This document shows, in pieces, positions 1 to 8,868 of a stretch of 64,000 bases of DNA. How positions within the stretch are numbered: position 1 is the stretch's first letter; each line of letters opens with the position of its first letter. The translations under genes and the position numbers were made by a program. The notes beneath the pieces were generated by a model. That model was not told the DNA's origin. It made no database searches and saw only the letters and a program-made list of their open reading frames with translations. Source of the DNA: Pseudoclavibacter terrae (GTDB lineage Bacteria; Actinomycetota; Actinomycetes; Actinomycetales; Microbacteriaceae); contig NZ_WBJX01000001.1 in the NCBI RefSeq assembly GCF_008831075.1, forward strand, positions 416,647 to 480,646. Reading direction: 5' to 3'.

Positions 1-82
1 GGATGTCTTCCGGGCGGCCCGGACGGTACTGGTGAGACAAGGGGATGCCTTTCGTTTGCGGTTGAGGTCAGGGGCGGTCGGG
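1..82. other. Short non-coding left edge
   Basis: This stretch follows the stop codon of the minus-strand TRAP permease gene. I see no start-codon-supported gene and no convincing terminator hairpin. It may hold the intergenic space before a further gene beyond the window. Confidence 0.4.
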
Positions 83-1390
83 TCAGACCAGGCCGAAGAG
101 GCCCGGCAGCCAGAGCGAGAGCTGCGGCACGAACACGACCAGGAACAGGACGACGATGAGCGCGAGGAGGAACGGGAGGAGGCGCATGATGACCGGTTCG
201 AGCCTCACCCCCGCGACTTGCGCTCCGACGAACAGCACGGGCGCCGATGGCGGCGAGATCACACCGATCGACAGGTTCATGACCATCATGATGCCGAAGT
301 GCACGGGGTCGACGCCGTAGGAGATGGCGATGGGCAGGAAGATCGGCGTGAAGATCAGGATGGCCGGGGTCGGGTCGAGCGGGATGCCGATGATGATCAG
401 CACGATCATCATGATGAGCAGCACGACGACCTTGGAGTCCGTCCAGCCGAAGAGCGTGTCGGCGAGCAGCTGCGGCAGGCGAGCGTACGTCATCACGAAC
501 GCCATGATCGAGGACACGGCGATCAGGAAGATCACGATGGAGCTGGTTCGCGCGGACTCGAAGAGGAGGCGCGGCAGGTCCTTCACGGACACGGTCCGGT
601 AGATGAACGACAGCAGCAGGGCGTAGACGACGGCAACGGCCGAGCCCTCGGTCGGGGTGAAGAACCCGGCGACGATGCCGCCGATCGCGACAACGATGAG
701 GCCGAGCGCGGGGAGCGCCTTCAGGAAGGTGCCGAGGATGATGCCGAACGCCGGCAGCGGCTTGCCGCGGAGCTCCGGGTGCTTGCGGGCGTAGAAGAAG
801 ACGACCACGGCGCAGGCGAGTGCCCAGAGGGCGCCCGGGATGTACCCGGCGACGAACAGGGCGCCGACCGACGTTCCACCCGCCGCGAGCGAGTAGATGA
901 TGAGCGTGTTGCTCGGCGGGATGATCATGCCGGCGGGCGCTGAGGCGACGTTCACGGCGGTGGAGAACGCGGGGTCGTAGCCGTCCTTCTTCTGCATGGG
1001 CGCCATGGTGGCGCCGACTGCGGAGGCCGTGGCGACGGCGGATCCGGAGACGGTGCCGAAGATCGCGTTCGCGATGACGTTGGTCTGCGCGAGCGGCGCG
1101 GGCATCCGCCCGACGAGCACTCGGGCGAGATTGATGAGCCGTTCCGCTATGCCGCCGTTGTTCATGATGACGCCGGCGAGGACGAAGAACGGGATCGCGA
1201 GCAGGGCGAACGAGTTGGCGCCGCGGAACATCTGCTGCGCGCTGGTGATGGCTCCGTTGTCGAAGCCGAGGATGAGGAGCATGCAGATCGCCGAGGGCAG
1301 TCCGATGCTGATGGAGATGGGGGCACCGAGCGCGAGCAGCAGGACGAGCCCGCCGACGAGGATCAGTGCGATGAGACCTGGCTCGATCAT
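83..1390 (-). CDS. dctM: TRAP transporter large permease (DctM family)
   Basis: This 435-residue, almost wholly hydrophobic protein has the length and about 12 membrane segments expected of the large TRAP subunit. Typical elements are the N-terminal 'ALGAPISISIGLPS' stretch and the conserved 'NVASAPAGMIIPPSN' and 'SIGVISPPSAPVLF' loops. It would form the sodium-coupled channel for an organic acid, probably a uronate or related sugar acid given the neighbours. The ATG overlaps the stop of the small-permease gene by 4 bp, so it is translationally coupled in the order dctP-dctQ-dctM. The substrate cannot be read from the sequence. Confidence 0.93.
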   Translation of the reverse strand: MIEPGLIALILVGGLVLLLALGAPISISIGLPSAICMLLILGFDNGAITSAQQMFRGANSFALLAIPFFVLAGVIMNNGGIAERLINLARVLVGRMPAPLAQTNVIANAIFGTVSGSAVATASAVGATMAPMQKKDGYDPAFSTAVNVASAPAGMIIPPSNTLIIYSLAAGGTSVGALFVAGYIPGALWALACAVVVFFYARKHPELRGKPLPAFGIILGTFLKALPALGLIVVAIGGIVAGFFTPTEGSAVAVVYALLLSFIYRTVSVKDLPRLLFESARTSSIVIFLIAVSSIMAFVMTYARLPQLLADTLFGWTDSKVVVLLIMMIVLIIIGIPLDPTPAILIFTPIFLPIAISYGVDPVHFGIMMVMNLSIGVISPPSAPVLFVGAQVAGVRLEPVIMRLLPFLLALIVVLFLVVFVPQLSLWLPGLFGLV

Positions 1391-1914
1391 ATGGATGCGG
1401 CCTCCGGGTCCTCGTGCCCACGCGACCTGACGGAGTAGCCGGGCGAGAGCGTGCGCGAGATGTGCAGGACGATGTAGAGCGAGAAGAGGATGCCCGCGAT
1501 GGGCAGGGCCAGGTAGAGCTGGCCCTGCGTCACCGGGAGGATGGGGTTGGACTGCCCCCAGGCGAGGATCGCCTGCTTGCCGCCGCCGTAGACGAGGGCG
1601 TAGAGGACGAACGCGAGGGTCGCGAGGTAGGCGACGATGTCGGCTCCGCGCTGGAGCTGCCTCGGCAGGCGCTCGACGAGGAAGTCCATGACGACGTCAG
1701 CCTTCTGGCCGACGACAACGGCGATGCCGATGAAGCTGACCCAGACGAAGGTGAAGCGTGCGGCTTCCTCGGTCCACGCGCTTGGCGCGTTCAGCACGAG
1801 TCTGGTGAAGACCTGCCACACCACGAGCAGCAGCAGCACGCCGAAGAGCGCGATGACCAGTGCTTTCAGGATGCGTCCGAACCACAGCTCGACTGCGGCG
1901 GCGGCTTGCTTCAC
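1387..1914 (-). CDS. dctQ: TRAP transporter small permease (DctQ family)
   Basis: The 175-residue protein has four predicted membrane segments and the DctQ signature 'WTEEAARFTFVWVSFIGIAVVVGQ'. It would pair with DctM to make the membrane complex. The start is a GTG at 1914, placed 3 bp after the stop of the binding-protein gene, and its 3' end overlaps dctM by 4 bp. Position and size agree with a standard dctPQM operon. Confidence 0.92.
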   Translation of the reverse strand: MKQAAAAVELWFGRILKALVIALFGVLLLLVVWQVFTRLVLNAPSAWTEEAARFTFVWVSFIGIAVVVGQKADVVMDFLVERLPRQLQRGADIVAYLATLAFVLYALVYGGGKQAILAWGQSNPILPVTQGQLYLALPIAGILFSLYIVLHISRTLSPGYSVRSRGHEDPEAASI

Positions 1915-1917
1915 GAG

Positions 1918-2973
1918 CTAGCTCCTCGCCGCTTCGATGGCGTCGTAGATGGCCTGCGTGCGCTCGTTCGTGACGCGCTCCTCGTGGAGCGGGAGGGTCG
2001 CTTCGCGGAACGTCTCGACGTCGACCTCGTTGAACGTGGCACCGGCTTCTTCGGCCTCGCCCTTGGCGGCGTCGACTGCTTCGGCGAAGAGCTCGAGCTC
2101 GCGGTCGGAGCTGGCTGCGAGCAGGTCCGTCATCGTGGCCTGCACGTCGGGCTCGATGCCGTCCCACACCGTGGTGCCCGCGATGAGGTAGTCGGGCATC
2201 ATGAGGTGCTGCGTCTGCGAGTAGAACGGCGCGATCTCGTCGTGCGAGAGGCTCGAGTAGATGAGCTCGTTGTTCTCGGCGCCGTCGAGCACGCCCGACT
2301 GGATGGCCGTGAAGACCTCGCCCTGGGCCATCGGCGTGCCGACGCCGCCCATGAGCTCCATCATCTTGACGTTCGTGTCGGAGCCGATGACGCGGATCTT
2401 CTGTCCGGCCAGGTCGGCTGGCGTCTCGACGGCGCCCTTGCTGGAGTACACGTTGCGCACGCCGCCGTGGAACGCGGACAGCACCTTGATGCTGTCGTCT
2501 TCGACTGCGCCGTAGAGGTCGCCCATGATGGCGTCGTCGTTGAGCACCTGCATCTGGTGCTCTGGTGAGTCGTAGAGGTAGGGGAGGTTCACGACGGAGA
2601 AGTCGGGCTCGAAGTTCTCGAGCAGCGAGCCTGCGATCATCGCGAAGTCGATGGTGCCTGACTGCACCTGCTCGATCGTGGATGCCTGGTCGCCCAGCAC
2701 CTCGTCGGTGTAGAGGTCGAGCGAGAAGCGGCCGTCGGTCGCCTCGTACAGCTCGTCGGAGAACTCGAGCAGCGCCTGTGCCTGCGGGTGCTCGACGCTC
2801 TGGTTGAAGGCGACTCGGAATGCCTTCTCGCTGCCCATGAGCTCGCCGACTCCCGGTTCCGCTCCGCCTTCAGCGCCGCCGCCTGCGCCGCTGCCAGAGC
2901 ATGCGCTGAGAGCCAGTCCTGCGATTGCGACGCCTGCGACGGCGCCGATCTTGCTGATCTTGCTGATCCGCAT
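1918..2973 (-). CDS. dctP: TRAP transporter solute-binding lipoprotein (DctP family)
   Basis: The product is about 351 residues. The chosen ATG at 2973 sits behind AGGAGG and opens a lipoprotein signal (MRISKISKIG...ALSACS). Longer upstream starts would add residues before this signal and are rejected. The mature part has DctP features: an early 'FNQSVEHPQ' strand, 'FAMIAGSL', and the conserved 'LAGQKIRVIGSDTN' with its arginine that salt-bridges carboxylate ligands. It would capture a sugar acid outside the membrane for DctQM. It diverges from the uronate-catabolism operon, which suggests shared regulation and a uronate substrate. Confidence 0.92.
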   Translation of the reverse strand: MRISKISKIGAVAGVAIAGLALSACSGSGAGGGAEGGAEPGVGELMGSEKAFRVAFNQSVEHPQAQALLEFSDELYEATDGRFSLDLYTDEVLGDQASTIEQVQSGTIDFAMIAGSLLENFEPDFSVVNLPYLYDSPEHQMQVLNDDAIMGDLYGAVEDDSIKVLSAFHGGVRNVYSSKGAVETPADLAGQKIRVIGSDTNVKMMELMGGVGTPMAQGEVFTAIQSGVLDGAENNELIYSSLSHDEIAPFYSQTQHLMMPDYLIAGTTVWDGIEPDVQATMTDLLAASSDRELELFAEAVDAAKGEAEEAGATFNEVDVETFREATLPLHEERVTNERTQAIYDAIEAARS

Positions 2974-2989
2974 GGTTCCTCCTCGTTGA

Positions 2990-3055
2990 GTACTGGCGGC
3001 GCTTGCCTTCGCGCTCGCCACGACCGCTATAGTAGCCAGATGAAACCGAGTTCCG
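2990..3055 (-). promoter_or_regulatory. Candidate promoter of the dctPQM operon
   Basis: On the minus strand a TACTAT box (+ strand 3028-3033) lies upstream of the dctP SD. No good -35 hexamer is visible. An imperfect GAAAC-CGA-GTTCC inverted motif at 3042-3054 would fall between -35 and -10. This is inference from sequence only. Confidence 0.35.
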
Positions 3056-3074
3056 CCAGTCGGACCTCGCAACG

Positions 3075-3086
3075 GAAACAAGTTTC
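3075..3086. promoter_or_regulatory. Inverted repeat GAAAC-AA-GTTTC, candidate operator
   Basis: A perfect 5+5 bp inverted repeat with a 2-bp spacer lies 22 bp before the GTG of the plus-strand dehydrogenase gene. A degenerate copy sits 33 bp upstream at 3042-3054, near the dctP promoter. The half-sites resemble the TGAAAC/GTTTCA sites of KdgR-type IclR regulators, which control pectin/uronate genes in proteobacteria. The regulator here is unknown. Confidence 0.45.
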
Positions 3087-3107
3087 ACCGAGCAAGGGAG
3101 CACGGGA

Positions 3108-4127
3108 GTGAGAGCAGCGCAGTACAGCGGGGAGCACCGCATCGTCGTCAACGAGGTCGAGGCGCCAGCGCCGGCCAGCGGCGAAGTCCAGATCCGAGTC
3201 GCCTACACGGGCATCTGCGGCACCGACCTCCACGTCCTCCACGGGTCGATGGATGCGCGCGTCGACGTCCCGCAGGCCATCGGCCACGAGATGAGCGGCA
3301 CCGTCGAGTCCGTCGGCGACGGCGTCACCGCGTTCGCCGCGGGAGACAAGGTCACCGTCATGCCCCTCGACTGGTGCGGCACCTGCCCCGCCTGCAAAGC
3401 AGGCAACTCGCACATCTGCCAGAACCTGAACTTCGTCGGCATCGACTCGCCCGGCTCGCTGCAGGAGCTGTGGAACGTGCGCGAGGACCTCGTCGTCCCG
3501 CTGCCCGCATCCCTCTCCCTCGAGCACGCCGCACTCGTCGAGCCGCTCGCCGTCGCCTGCCACGACGTGGCGCGCTCGCGGCTCACCGAGGGCGAGACCG
3601 CCGTCGTCATCGGCGGCGGCCCCATCGGCCAGCTCATCGCGCTCGTCGCCGCCGCCACCGGCGCGACCGTCTACGTCATCGAGCCCAACCCCGAGCGTCG
3701 CGCACTTGCCGAGCGCCTCGGTGCCCGCACCATCGACCCGACCACGAGCGACGCGGTCGCGATCATCGAGGAAGCGACCGGCTCGGCCGGCGCCGACGTC
3801 GTCTTCGAGGTCGCCGGCGTCGCCGTCACCGCCCTCACCGCCGTCGACTACGCGAAGGTCCGCGGACGCGTCGTCCTCGTCGCCATCCACCCCAACCCGG
3901 TGCCCATCAACCTCCACCGCGTCTTCTGGCGCGAGCTGGAGCTGCTCGGCGCCCGCGTCTACGTGCGCGCCGACTTCGAGCGAGCCATCGAGCTGCTCGC
4001 ATCGGGTGCCGTCCCCGCCGACGACCTCATCACGAGCGTCGTCGGACTCAGCGAGACCCAGTCGGCATTCGACCAGCTGTCCGGCGCCGCCGCCATGAAG
4101 ATCCTCGTCAACGTCCAGGAAGGCTAA
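3108..4127 (+). CDS. Zinc-dependent medium-chain alcohol dehydrogenase
   Basis: This 339-residue protein starts at a GTG behind GGGAG. Catalytic zinc ligands are visible as Cys37 and the His60-Glu61 pair. The structural zinc lobe has Cys90, Cys93, Cys96 and Cys104, and a Rossmann motif 'VIGGGPIGQLIA' follows. The family includes L-threonine, sorbitol, galactitol-phosphate and L-idonate/gulonate dehydrogenases, so a role in oxidising a sugar acid or polyol is likely. It is followed 2 bp later by kduD, so it belongs to the uronate operon. The exact substrate is not determinable here. Confidence 0.9.
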   Translation: MRAAQYSGEHRIVVNEVEAPAPASGEVQIRVAYTGICGTDLHVLHGSMDARVDVPQAIGHEMSGTVESVGDGVTAFAAGDKVTVMPLDWCGTCPACKAGNSHICQNLNFVGIDSPGSLQELWNVREDLVVPLPASLSLEHAALVEPLAVACHDVARSRLTEGETAVVIGGGPIGQLIALVAAATGATVYVIEPNPERRALAERLGARTIDPTTSDAVAIIEEATGSAGADVVFEVAGVAVTALTAVDYAKVRGRVVLVAIHPNPVPINLHRVFWRELELLGARVYVRADFERAIELLASGAVPADDLITSVVGLSETQSAFDQLSGAAAMKILVNVQEG

Positions 4128-4129
4128 CC

Positions 4130-4879
4130 ATGACCAGCTTCGACCTCACCGGAAAGACCGCCGTCGTCACAGGAGCCCGCCGCGGCATCGGCCTGGGCAT
4201 CGCCACGGCCCTCGCCGAAGCCGGCGCCGACATCATCGCCGCATCCTCGCAGCAGGAAGCCGACGGCGGCGAGGTCGGCGCGCGCGTCCGCGCCCTCGGC
4301 CGCAGCTTCGAAGGCCACGGCGTCGACTTCACCGACCGCGCCGCCGTCGAGCAGTTCGGCGACGCCGTCAAGCACGCCGACATCCTCGTCAACAACGCCG
4401 GCACCATCCGCCGCGCCCCAGCAGCAGAGCACTCCCTCGACTGGTGGGACGAGGTCATCCAGGTCAACCTCTCCAGCCAGTTCGTGCTCAGCCAGATCGT
4501 CGGCGGCGCGATGGTGGAGCGCGGCGAGGGGCGCATCATCTTCACCGCAAGCCTCCTCAGCTTCCAGGGTGGCATCAACGTGCCCGGGTACACCGCATCG
4601 AAGTCGGCCGTCGCCGGCCTCGTCCACGCACTCAGCAACGAGTGGGCGGCGCGCGGCGTGACCGTCAACGCCATCGCCCCCGGCTACATCGCCACCGACA
4701 ACACGGAGGCGCTGCGCGAAGACAGCGACCGCTCGCGCTCCATCCTCGAGCGCATCCCGGCCGGACGCTGGGGCGAGGCCGACGACCTCGGCGGCGCCGC
4801 CGTGTTCCTCGCGAGCCCCGCCGCCGCCTATGTCACGGGCATCGTCCTGCCCGTCGACGGAGGGTGGCTCGCCCGATGA
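4130..4879 (+). CDS. kduD: 2-dehydro-3-deoxy-D-gluconate 5-dehydrogenase (SDR family)
   Basis: The 249-residue short-chain dehydrogenase has the cofactor motif TGARRGIG (Gly15, Gly19, Gly21), NNAG near residue 88 and the YTASK catalytic pair. The C-terminal block 'GYIATDNTEALR...RIPAGRWGE...VDGGWLAR' is very close to known KduD proteins. KduD reduces 2,5-diketo-3-deoxygluconate to KDG in degradation of unsaturated uronates. The ATG at 4130 is used because it follows the previous stop by 2 bp. Its 3' end overlaps the aldolase start by 4 bp. No kduI isomerase is adjacent, which is unusual. Confidence 0.9.
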   Translation: MTSFDLTGKTAVVTGARRGIGLGIATALAEAGADIIAASSQQEADGGEVGARVRALGRSFEGHGVDFTDRAAVEQFGDAVKHADILVNNAGTIRRAPAAEHSLDWWDEVIQVNLSSQFVLSQIVGGAMVERGEGRIIFTASLLSFQGGINVPGYTASKSAVAGLVHALSNEWAARGVTVNAIAPGYIATDNTEALREDSDRSRSILERIPAGRWGEADDLGGAAVFLASPAAAYVTGIVLPVDGGWLAR

Positions 4880-5517
4880 GCTCGCTCTTCGAGGGGCACC
4901 CCATCGTTCCCCTCTCCACCCCGAGCACCATCGCGCAGGCGGAAGCGCTCGCCGACGGGCTCGTCGCCGGCGGCATCGGCATCGTCGAGATCGCCCTCCG
5001 CGGCGACGGCGCGCTCGCCGCGATGCGCCACATCGCCGGCCGCCCCGACCTCGTCGTCGGAGCAGGCACGGTCCTCGACGTCGAGCAGGCGCAGCAGGCA
5101 CTGGATGCGGGTGCCCAGTTCCTCGTGTCGCCCGGCCTGTCCGCCGATGTCGTCCGCGCCGGACAGCGCGCGGGAGTGCCCGTGCTCCCCGGCACGTTGA
5201 CGCCCAGCGACATCACGGCAGCGCGAGACCTGGGGCTCACCCAGCTGAAGCTGTTTCCCGCAGGCAACTTCGGCGGGCTCGCCCTGCTCGGCACCTACGC
5301 ATCCGTGTTCCGCGGCATCACGTTCATGCCGAGCGGCGGCATCACACCCGCCAACCTCGCCGAGCACCTCGAGCATCCAGCCGTCTTCGCCGTCAGCGGC
5401 AGCTGGCTCGGCGGCGCGAAGCTCCTCGACGCGGGAGCCGACGCCGTCGCAGGCGCGGCACGCGAAGCCTCACAGATCGCCGCCAAGGTGCTGCAGGCCA
5501 AGGCGGCCGCCGCGTGA
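4876..5517 (+). CDS. eda: 2-dehydro-3-deoxy-phosphogluconate (KDPG) aldolase
   Basis: The 213-residue class I aldolase has the KDPG/KHG aldolase layout: an early Glu38 in 'GIGIVEIALR', 'VGAGTVLD', the Schiff-base Lys125 in 'LKLFPAG', and 'FMPSGGITPANL'. It would split KDPG into pyruvate and glyceraldehyde 3-phosphate. ATG overlaps the kduD stop (ATGA) and its own stop overlaps the next GTG, giving tight translational coupling. Length and motifs match the family well. Confidence 0.93.
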   Translation: MSSLFEGHPIVPLSTPSTIAQAEALADGLVAGGIGIVEIALRGDGALAAMRHIAGRPDLVVGAGTVLDVEQAQQALDAGAQFLVSPGLSADVVRAGQRAGVPVLPGTLTPSDITAARDLGLTQLKLFPAGNFGGLALLGTYASVFRGITFMPSGGITPANLAEHLEHPAVFAVSGSWLGGAKLLDAGADAVAGAAREASQIAAKVLQAKAAAA

Positions 5518-6461
5518 GCGGGATCGTCACCATCGGCGAGGCGCTCGGGCTCGTGCTCGCGCGCCGCGCCGGCGGCTTCGACCTGCAGTCCGAAGCCGAG
5601 ATGAGCTTCGGCGGCGCCGAGAGCAACGTCGCGATCGCCGCCGCCCGCCTCGGCTGCGACGCCACCTGGATCGGACGGCTCGGCGACGACGCCATCGGCA
5701 ACCGCATCCGTCGCACGCTCAGGGCAGAGCAGGTGCAACTGCACGCCAGCATCGACGCGGATGTCCCCACCGCGCTCATGATCAAGGACCGCCCCCGCCC
5801 GGGGCACAGCCGCGTCACCTACTACCGGAACGGGTTCGCGGGCAGCCGCATCACCCCGGCCGACGTGCCCAGCGACGTGGTCGCCAGCGCCGACGTCCTG
5901 CACGTCACCGGCATCAGCCTCGCCCTCAGCGACAGCGCCGCCGAGACTGTGCTCAGCGCCGTCCGCCTCGCCCGCGAACGCGGCGTGACCGTGTCGTTCG
6001 ACGTGAACCACCGCAGCAAGCTCTGGTCCGCCGACACCGCGGCGCCCCGCTACCGTGAGCTCGTCGCGCTCAGCGACATCGTCTTCGCCGGCGACGACGA
6101 GGCCGCCATGATCGTCGGCGCATCCTCACCCCTCGAGCAAGCCCGCGCCCTGCAAGCCCTCGGGCCGACGCAGGTGCTCATCAAGCGCGGCGAACACGGC
6201 GCATCCGGCGTCCACGGCGACCTCGAACTCGAGGTCCCCGCCTACCGCGTCGACGTCGTCGACACCGTCGGAGCCGGCGACGCGTTCGCCGCCGGCTACC
6301 TCGTCGAGCTCATCCGCGGCGGCACCCTCGAACAGCGGATGCTCACCGCCGCGGCCTGCGGCGCCTGCGCGTGCCGCGCCGACGGCGACTGGGAATCGCA
6401 GCCCAGCTGGGGCGACGTGCGCGGCCTCGTCGAAGGCTCCGGCGACGCCGTCCTCCGCTGA
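5514..6461 (+). CDS. kdgK: 2-keto-3-deoxygluconate kinase (PfkB family)
   Basis: The 315-residue ribokinase-like protein carries the PfkB C-terminal signature 'DTVGAGDAFAAGYL' near residue 250, whose Asp is the catalytic base, and an N-terminal 'SFGGAESNVAIAAARLG' substrate region. Between KduD and the KDPG aldolase in the pathway, the missing step is phosphorylation of KDG to KDPG, so KDG kinase is the natural call. GTG start, 4-bp overlap with the aldolase gene. Other PfkB sugar kinases cannot be excluded from sequence alone. Confidence 0.88.
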   Translation: MSGIVTIGEALGLVLARRAGGFDLQSEAEMSFGGAESNVAIAAARLGCDATWIGRLGDDAIGNRIRRTLRAEQVQLHASIDADVPTALMIKDRPRPGHSRVTYYRNGFAGSRITPADVPSDVVASADVLHVTGISLALSDSAAETVLSAVRLARERGVTVSFDVNHRSKLWSADTAAPRYRELVALSDIVFAGDDEAAMIVGASSPLEQARALQALGPTQVLIKRGEHGASGVHGDLELEVPAYRVDVVDTVGAGDAFAAGYLVELIRGGTLEQRMLTAAACGACACRADGDWESQPSWGDVRGLVEGSGDAVLR

Positions 6462-6540
6462 GGCGCGGCGCGCCAGCCCGCCAGCGCCTCACCGAAACCG
6501 AACCCCTGCCGACGCAGACACAAGACTGGAACACGCCCAT

Positions 6541-8475
6541 ATGACCTTCGAGATCGGCGACGAGCACTTCCTCCTCGACGGCGAGCCGCACCGCGTGCTC
6601 TCCGGCGCCCTGCACTACTTCCGCGTGCATCCCGAGCAGTGGGCCGACCGCATCCACAAGGCGAAGCTCATGGGGCTCAACACCATCGAGACGTACGTGG
6701 CGTGGAACGCGCACGAGCCCCGCAAGGGGGAATGGGATGCGACGGGCTGGAACGACCTCGGACGCTTCCTCGACCTCGTCGCCGCCGAAGGCATGCACGC
6801 CATCGTGCGTCCCGGCCCCTACATCTGCGCCGAATGGCACAACGGCGGCCTGCCGACGTGGCTGACGGCGATGCCCGGCATCGGGCTGCGCCGATCGGAG
6901 CCCACGTACCTGGCCGAGGTCGAGACGTACCTGCGGCGCGTCTACGACATTGTCGTGCCGCGACAGATCGACCTGGGCGGGCCCGTCGTGCTCGTGCAGA
7001 TCGAGAACGAGTACGGCGCCTACGGCAACGACACCGCCTACCTCGAACGGCTCGTCGAGGTCACGCGCGAGGCGGGCATCACCGTGCCGCTCACGACGAT
7101 CGACCAGCCCACCGACCAGATGCTGAGCGACGGCAGCGTCGCAGGCGCGCACCTCACCGGCTCCTTCGGGTCCCGCGCCGACGCGCGCCTCGCCACCCTG
7201 CGACGCCACCAGCCCACCGGCCCCCTCATGTGCGCCGAATTCTGGGACGGCTGGTTCGACTGGTGGGGCGCCTTCCACCACACGACGAGCGTCGAGGATG
7301 CGGCGCGCGAACTCGACGCGCTCCTCGCCGCCGGCGCCTCCGTCAACTTCTACATGGTCCACGGCGGCACCAACTACGGGCTCACCAACGGCGCCAACCA
7401 CAAGGGCCGCTACCTGCCCATCACCACGTCCTACGACTACGACGCCCCACTCGACGAAGCCGGCAACCCGACGCCCAAGTTCTTCGCCTTCAAGGACGTC
7501 ATCGCGAAGTACGCGGCCGTGCCCGCCGAGACGCCGGCCGCCGGCGGGCCTGCGCCCGAGCTCACGGCGCCGCTCTCCAGCATTGCGGCGGATGCGTGGC
7601 TGCCGACCGTCGCGGACGCCCGCGTCGGCTCACCCGGTTCGGCTGGTTCGGCTGGTTCGGCCGGTTCGACCGCATCGGCTGCATCGGCTGACACTGCTCG
7701 CTCGGCTGGTTCGGCTGCATCGGCTGACGCCGCTCGCTCGGACGGGACTCCTGCCTCGCCTGCGACGTACGCCGTGCCACCGACCTTCGACGCGCTGCAG
7801 CACCTCAGCGCGCTCGTGAGCTACGAAGTCGAGCTGCCCGACGCATCCTCGCCTCGCCTGCTCGAGTTCGAGGAAGTGCGCGACCACGCATGGGTCTCGG
7901 TCGACGGCATCCCGGTCGGCACGCTCTCGCGTACCCTCCACGAGACCGCGATCGTCGTCCCGCCAGGGCAGCGACTGAGCGTGCTCGTCGAAGAACAGGG
8001 ACGCGTGAACTACGCCGAGCGCATCGGCGAGGAGAAGGGCATCATCGGCGCGCCCCTCCTCGACGGGGTACCGCTCGAAGGATGGACGGCGACACCCATC
8101 GACGTCGCCGAAGCCGGGCTAGCGATCGCCGCGGCTGGAGACAGCATCGCCGGGGGGTTCGCCGGCGCCCCCGCGTTCGCACCCCTGCATCACGGCGGAA
8201 CGCCACTCGGCATCACGGGTCTCCGCGGCGAGTTCGTACTCGATGAACCAACGGACCTCTACCTGGACACTTCGAGGTGGGGCAAGGGCTATGCGCTCGT
8301 CAACGGCTTCCTCCTCGGCCGCTATTGGCGGAGCGGGCCGCAGCAGACGCTGTACGTGCCAGGCTCCGTCCTCAGATCCGGCACGAACACGATCTCGGTC
8401 ATCGAGCTCGAGGTGACGGCGTCTCCCGTCGCCCGCTTCGTCGCGCAAGCCGCCCTCGGCCCCCTCGAGGAGTAG
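6541..8475 (+). CDS. Beta-galactosidase, GH35 family
   Basis: This 644-residue protein has no signal peptide. The TIM-barrel part has GH35 hallmarks: 'SGALHYFRV', 'GLNTIETYVAWN', 'RPGPYICAEW', the acid/base Glu of QIENEYG near residue 155, and the nucleophile Glu of AEFWDGW near residue 234. C-terminal beta domains follow from about residue 420, ending near 'RWGKGYALVNGFLLGRYW'. A Gly/Ser/Ala-rich low-complexity insert (about residues 362-405) separates them. It would act on imported galactosides in the cytoplasm. The ATG lies 79 bp after kdgK with no strong SD, so the start is slightly uncertain. Confidence 0.92.
   Translation: MTFEIGDEHFLLDGEPHRVLSGALHYFRVHPEQWADRIHKAKLMGLNTIETYVAWNAHEPRKGEWDATGWNDLGRFLDLVAAEGMHAIVRPGPYICAEWHNGGLPTWLTAMPGIGLRRSEPTYLAEVETYLRRVYDIVVPRQIDLGGPVVLVQIENEYGAYGNDTAYLERLVEVTREAGITVPLTTIDQPTDQMLSDGSVAGAHLTGSFGSRADARLATLRRHQPTGPLMCAEFWDGWFDWWGAFHHTTSVEDAARELDALLAAGASVNFYMVHGGTNYGLTNGANHKGRYLPITTSYDYDAPLDEAGNPTPKFFAFKDVIAKYAAVPAETPAAGGPAPELTAPLSSIAADAWLPTVADARVGSPGSAGSAGSAGSTASAASADTARSAGSAASADAARSDGTPASPATYAVPPTFDALQHLSALVSYEVELPDASSPRLLEFEEVRDHAWVSVDGIPVGTLSRTLHETAIVVPPGQRLSVLVEEQGRVNYAERIGEEKGIIGAPLLDGVPLEGWTATPIDVAEAGLAIAAAGDSIAGGFAGAPAFAPLHHGGTPLGITGLRGEFVLDEPTDLYLDTSRWGKGYALVNGFLLGRYWRSGPQQTLYVPGSVLRSGTNTISVIELEVTASPVARFVAQAALGPLEE
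7628..7742 (+). repeat. Low-complexity direct repeats inside the GH35 gene
   Basis: Tandem copies of a GGTTCGGCT unit are followed by two longer imperfect copies built from GGTTCGGCTGCATCGGCTGA. The tract stays in frame and encodes a Ser/Ala/Gly-rich linker between the catalytic barrel and the beta-sandwich domains. It is probably a slippage-prone microsatellite. Confidence 0.8.
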
Positions 8476-8589
8476 CCACCCCGCGCCGCGCCGCGCCGCG
8501 CCGCGCCGCGCCCACGCCGCGCCGCCGCGCCCCGCGCCCGCCCTCGGGTGTCACCCCGCCCCCGTGCCCCGCGCCCCGCATCCGCATCG

Positions 8590-8642
8590 CTGCCAGTCAA
8601 ATGGCCCCTCTGGGAAGTCCAGAAGGGCCATTCGGCTGGCAG
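8590..8642. repeat. Palindromic repeat, copy 1
   Basis: Arms 8590-8613 and 8619-8642 are 24 nt each around a GAAGT loop, with 21 of 24 positions complementary. The outer ends read CTGCCAG and CTGGCAG. The same element recurs at 8816-8868 with a nearly perfect stem. It could serve as a transcription terminator for the converging genes or be a REP-like mobile palindrome. Confidence 0.85.
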
Positions 8643-8815
8643 TGCTTGCTTCTCGGCGGCCCTAAAGCGCCACTTGACTGGCAGCGTTGATCGTGGTCTT
8701 CGAGGTGAGGCGCCGCCGCCCATGGCTGTCGCCTCCGCCGCCCACGCCTCTCGCCTCCGCCTCGTGAAGCTTGTGGGGCGATCCGCCGCGCCGCATCCGC
8801 GCGGCATTCGCGTCG

Positions 8816-8868
8816 CTGCCAGTCAAATGGCCCTTCTGGGAAGTCCAGAAGGGCCATTTGCCTGGCAG
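8816..8868. repeat. Palindromic repeat, copy 2
   Basis: Arms 8816-8839 and 8845-8868 pair at 23 of 24 positions around the same GAAGT loop as copy 1. Solitary right-arm-like sequences ending in CTGGCAG or CTGGCAA lie at 8671-8684, 8897-8910 and 8949-8963. A perfect 14-bp palindrome GGGGCTTAAGCCCC is at 8884-8897. The cluster looks like a locally amplified repeat family. Confidence 0.85.
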
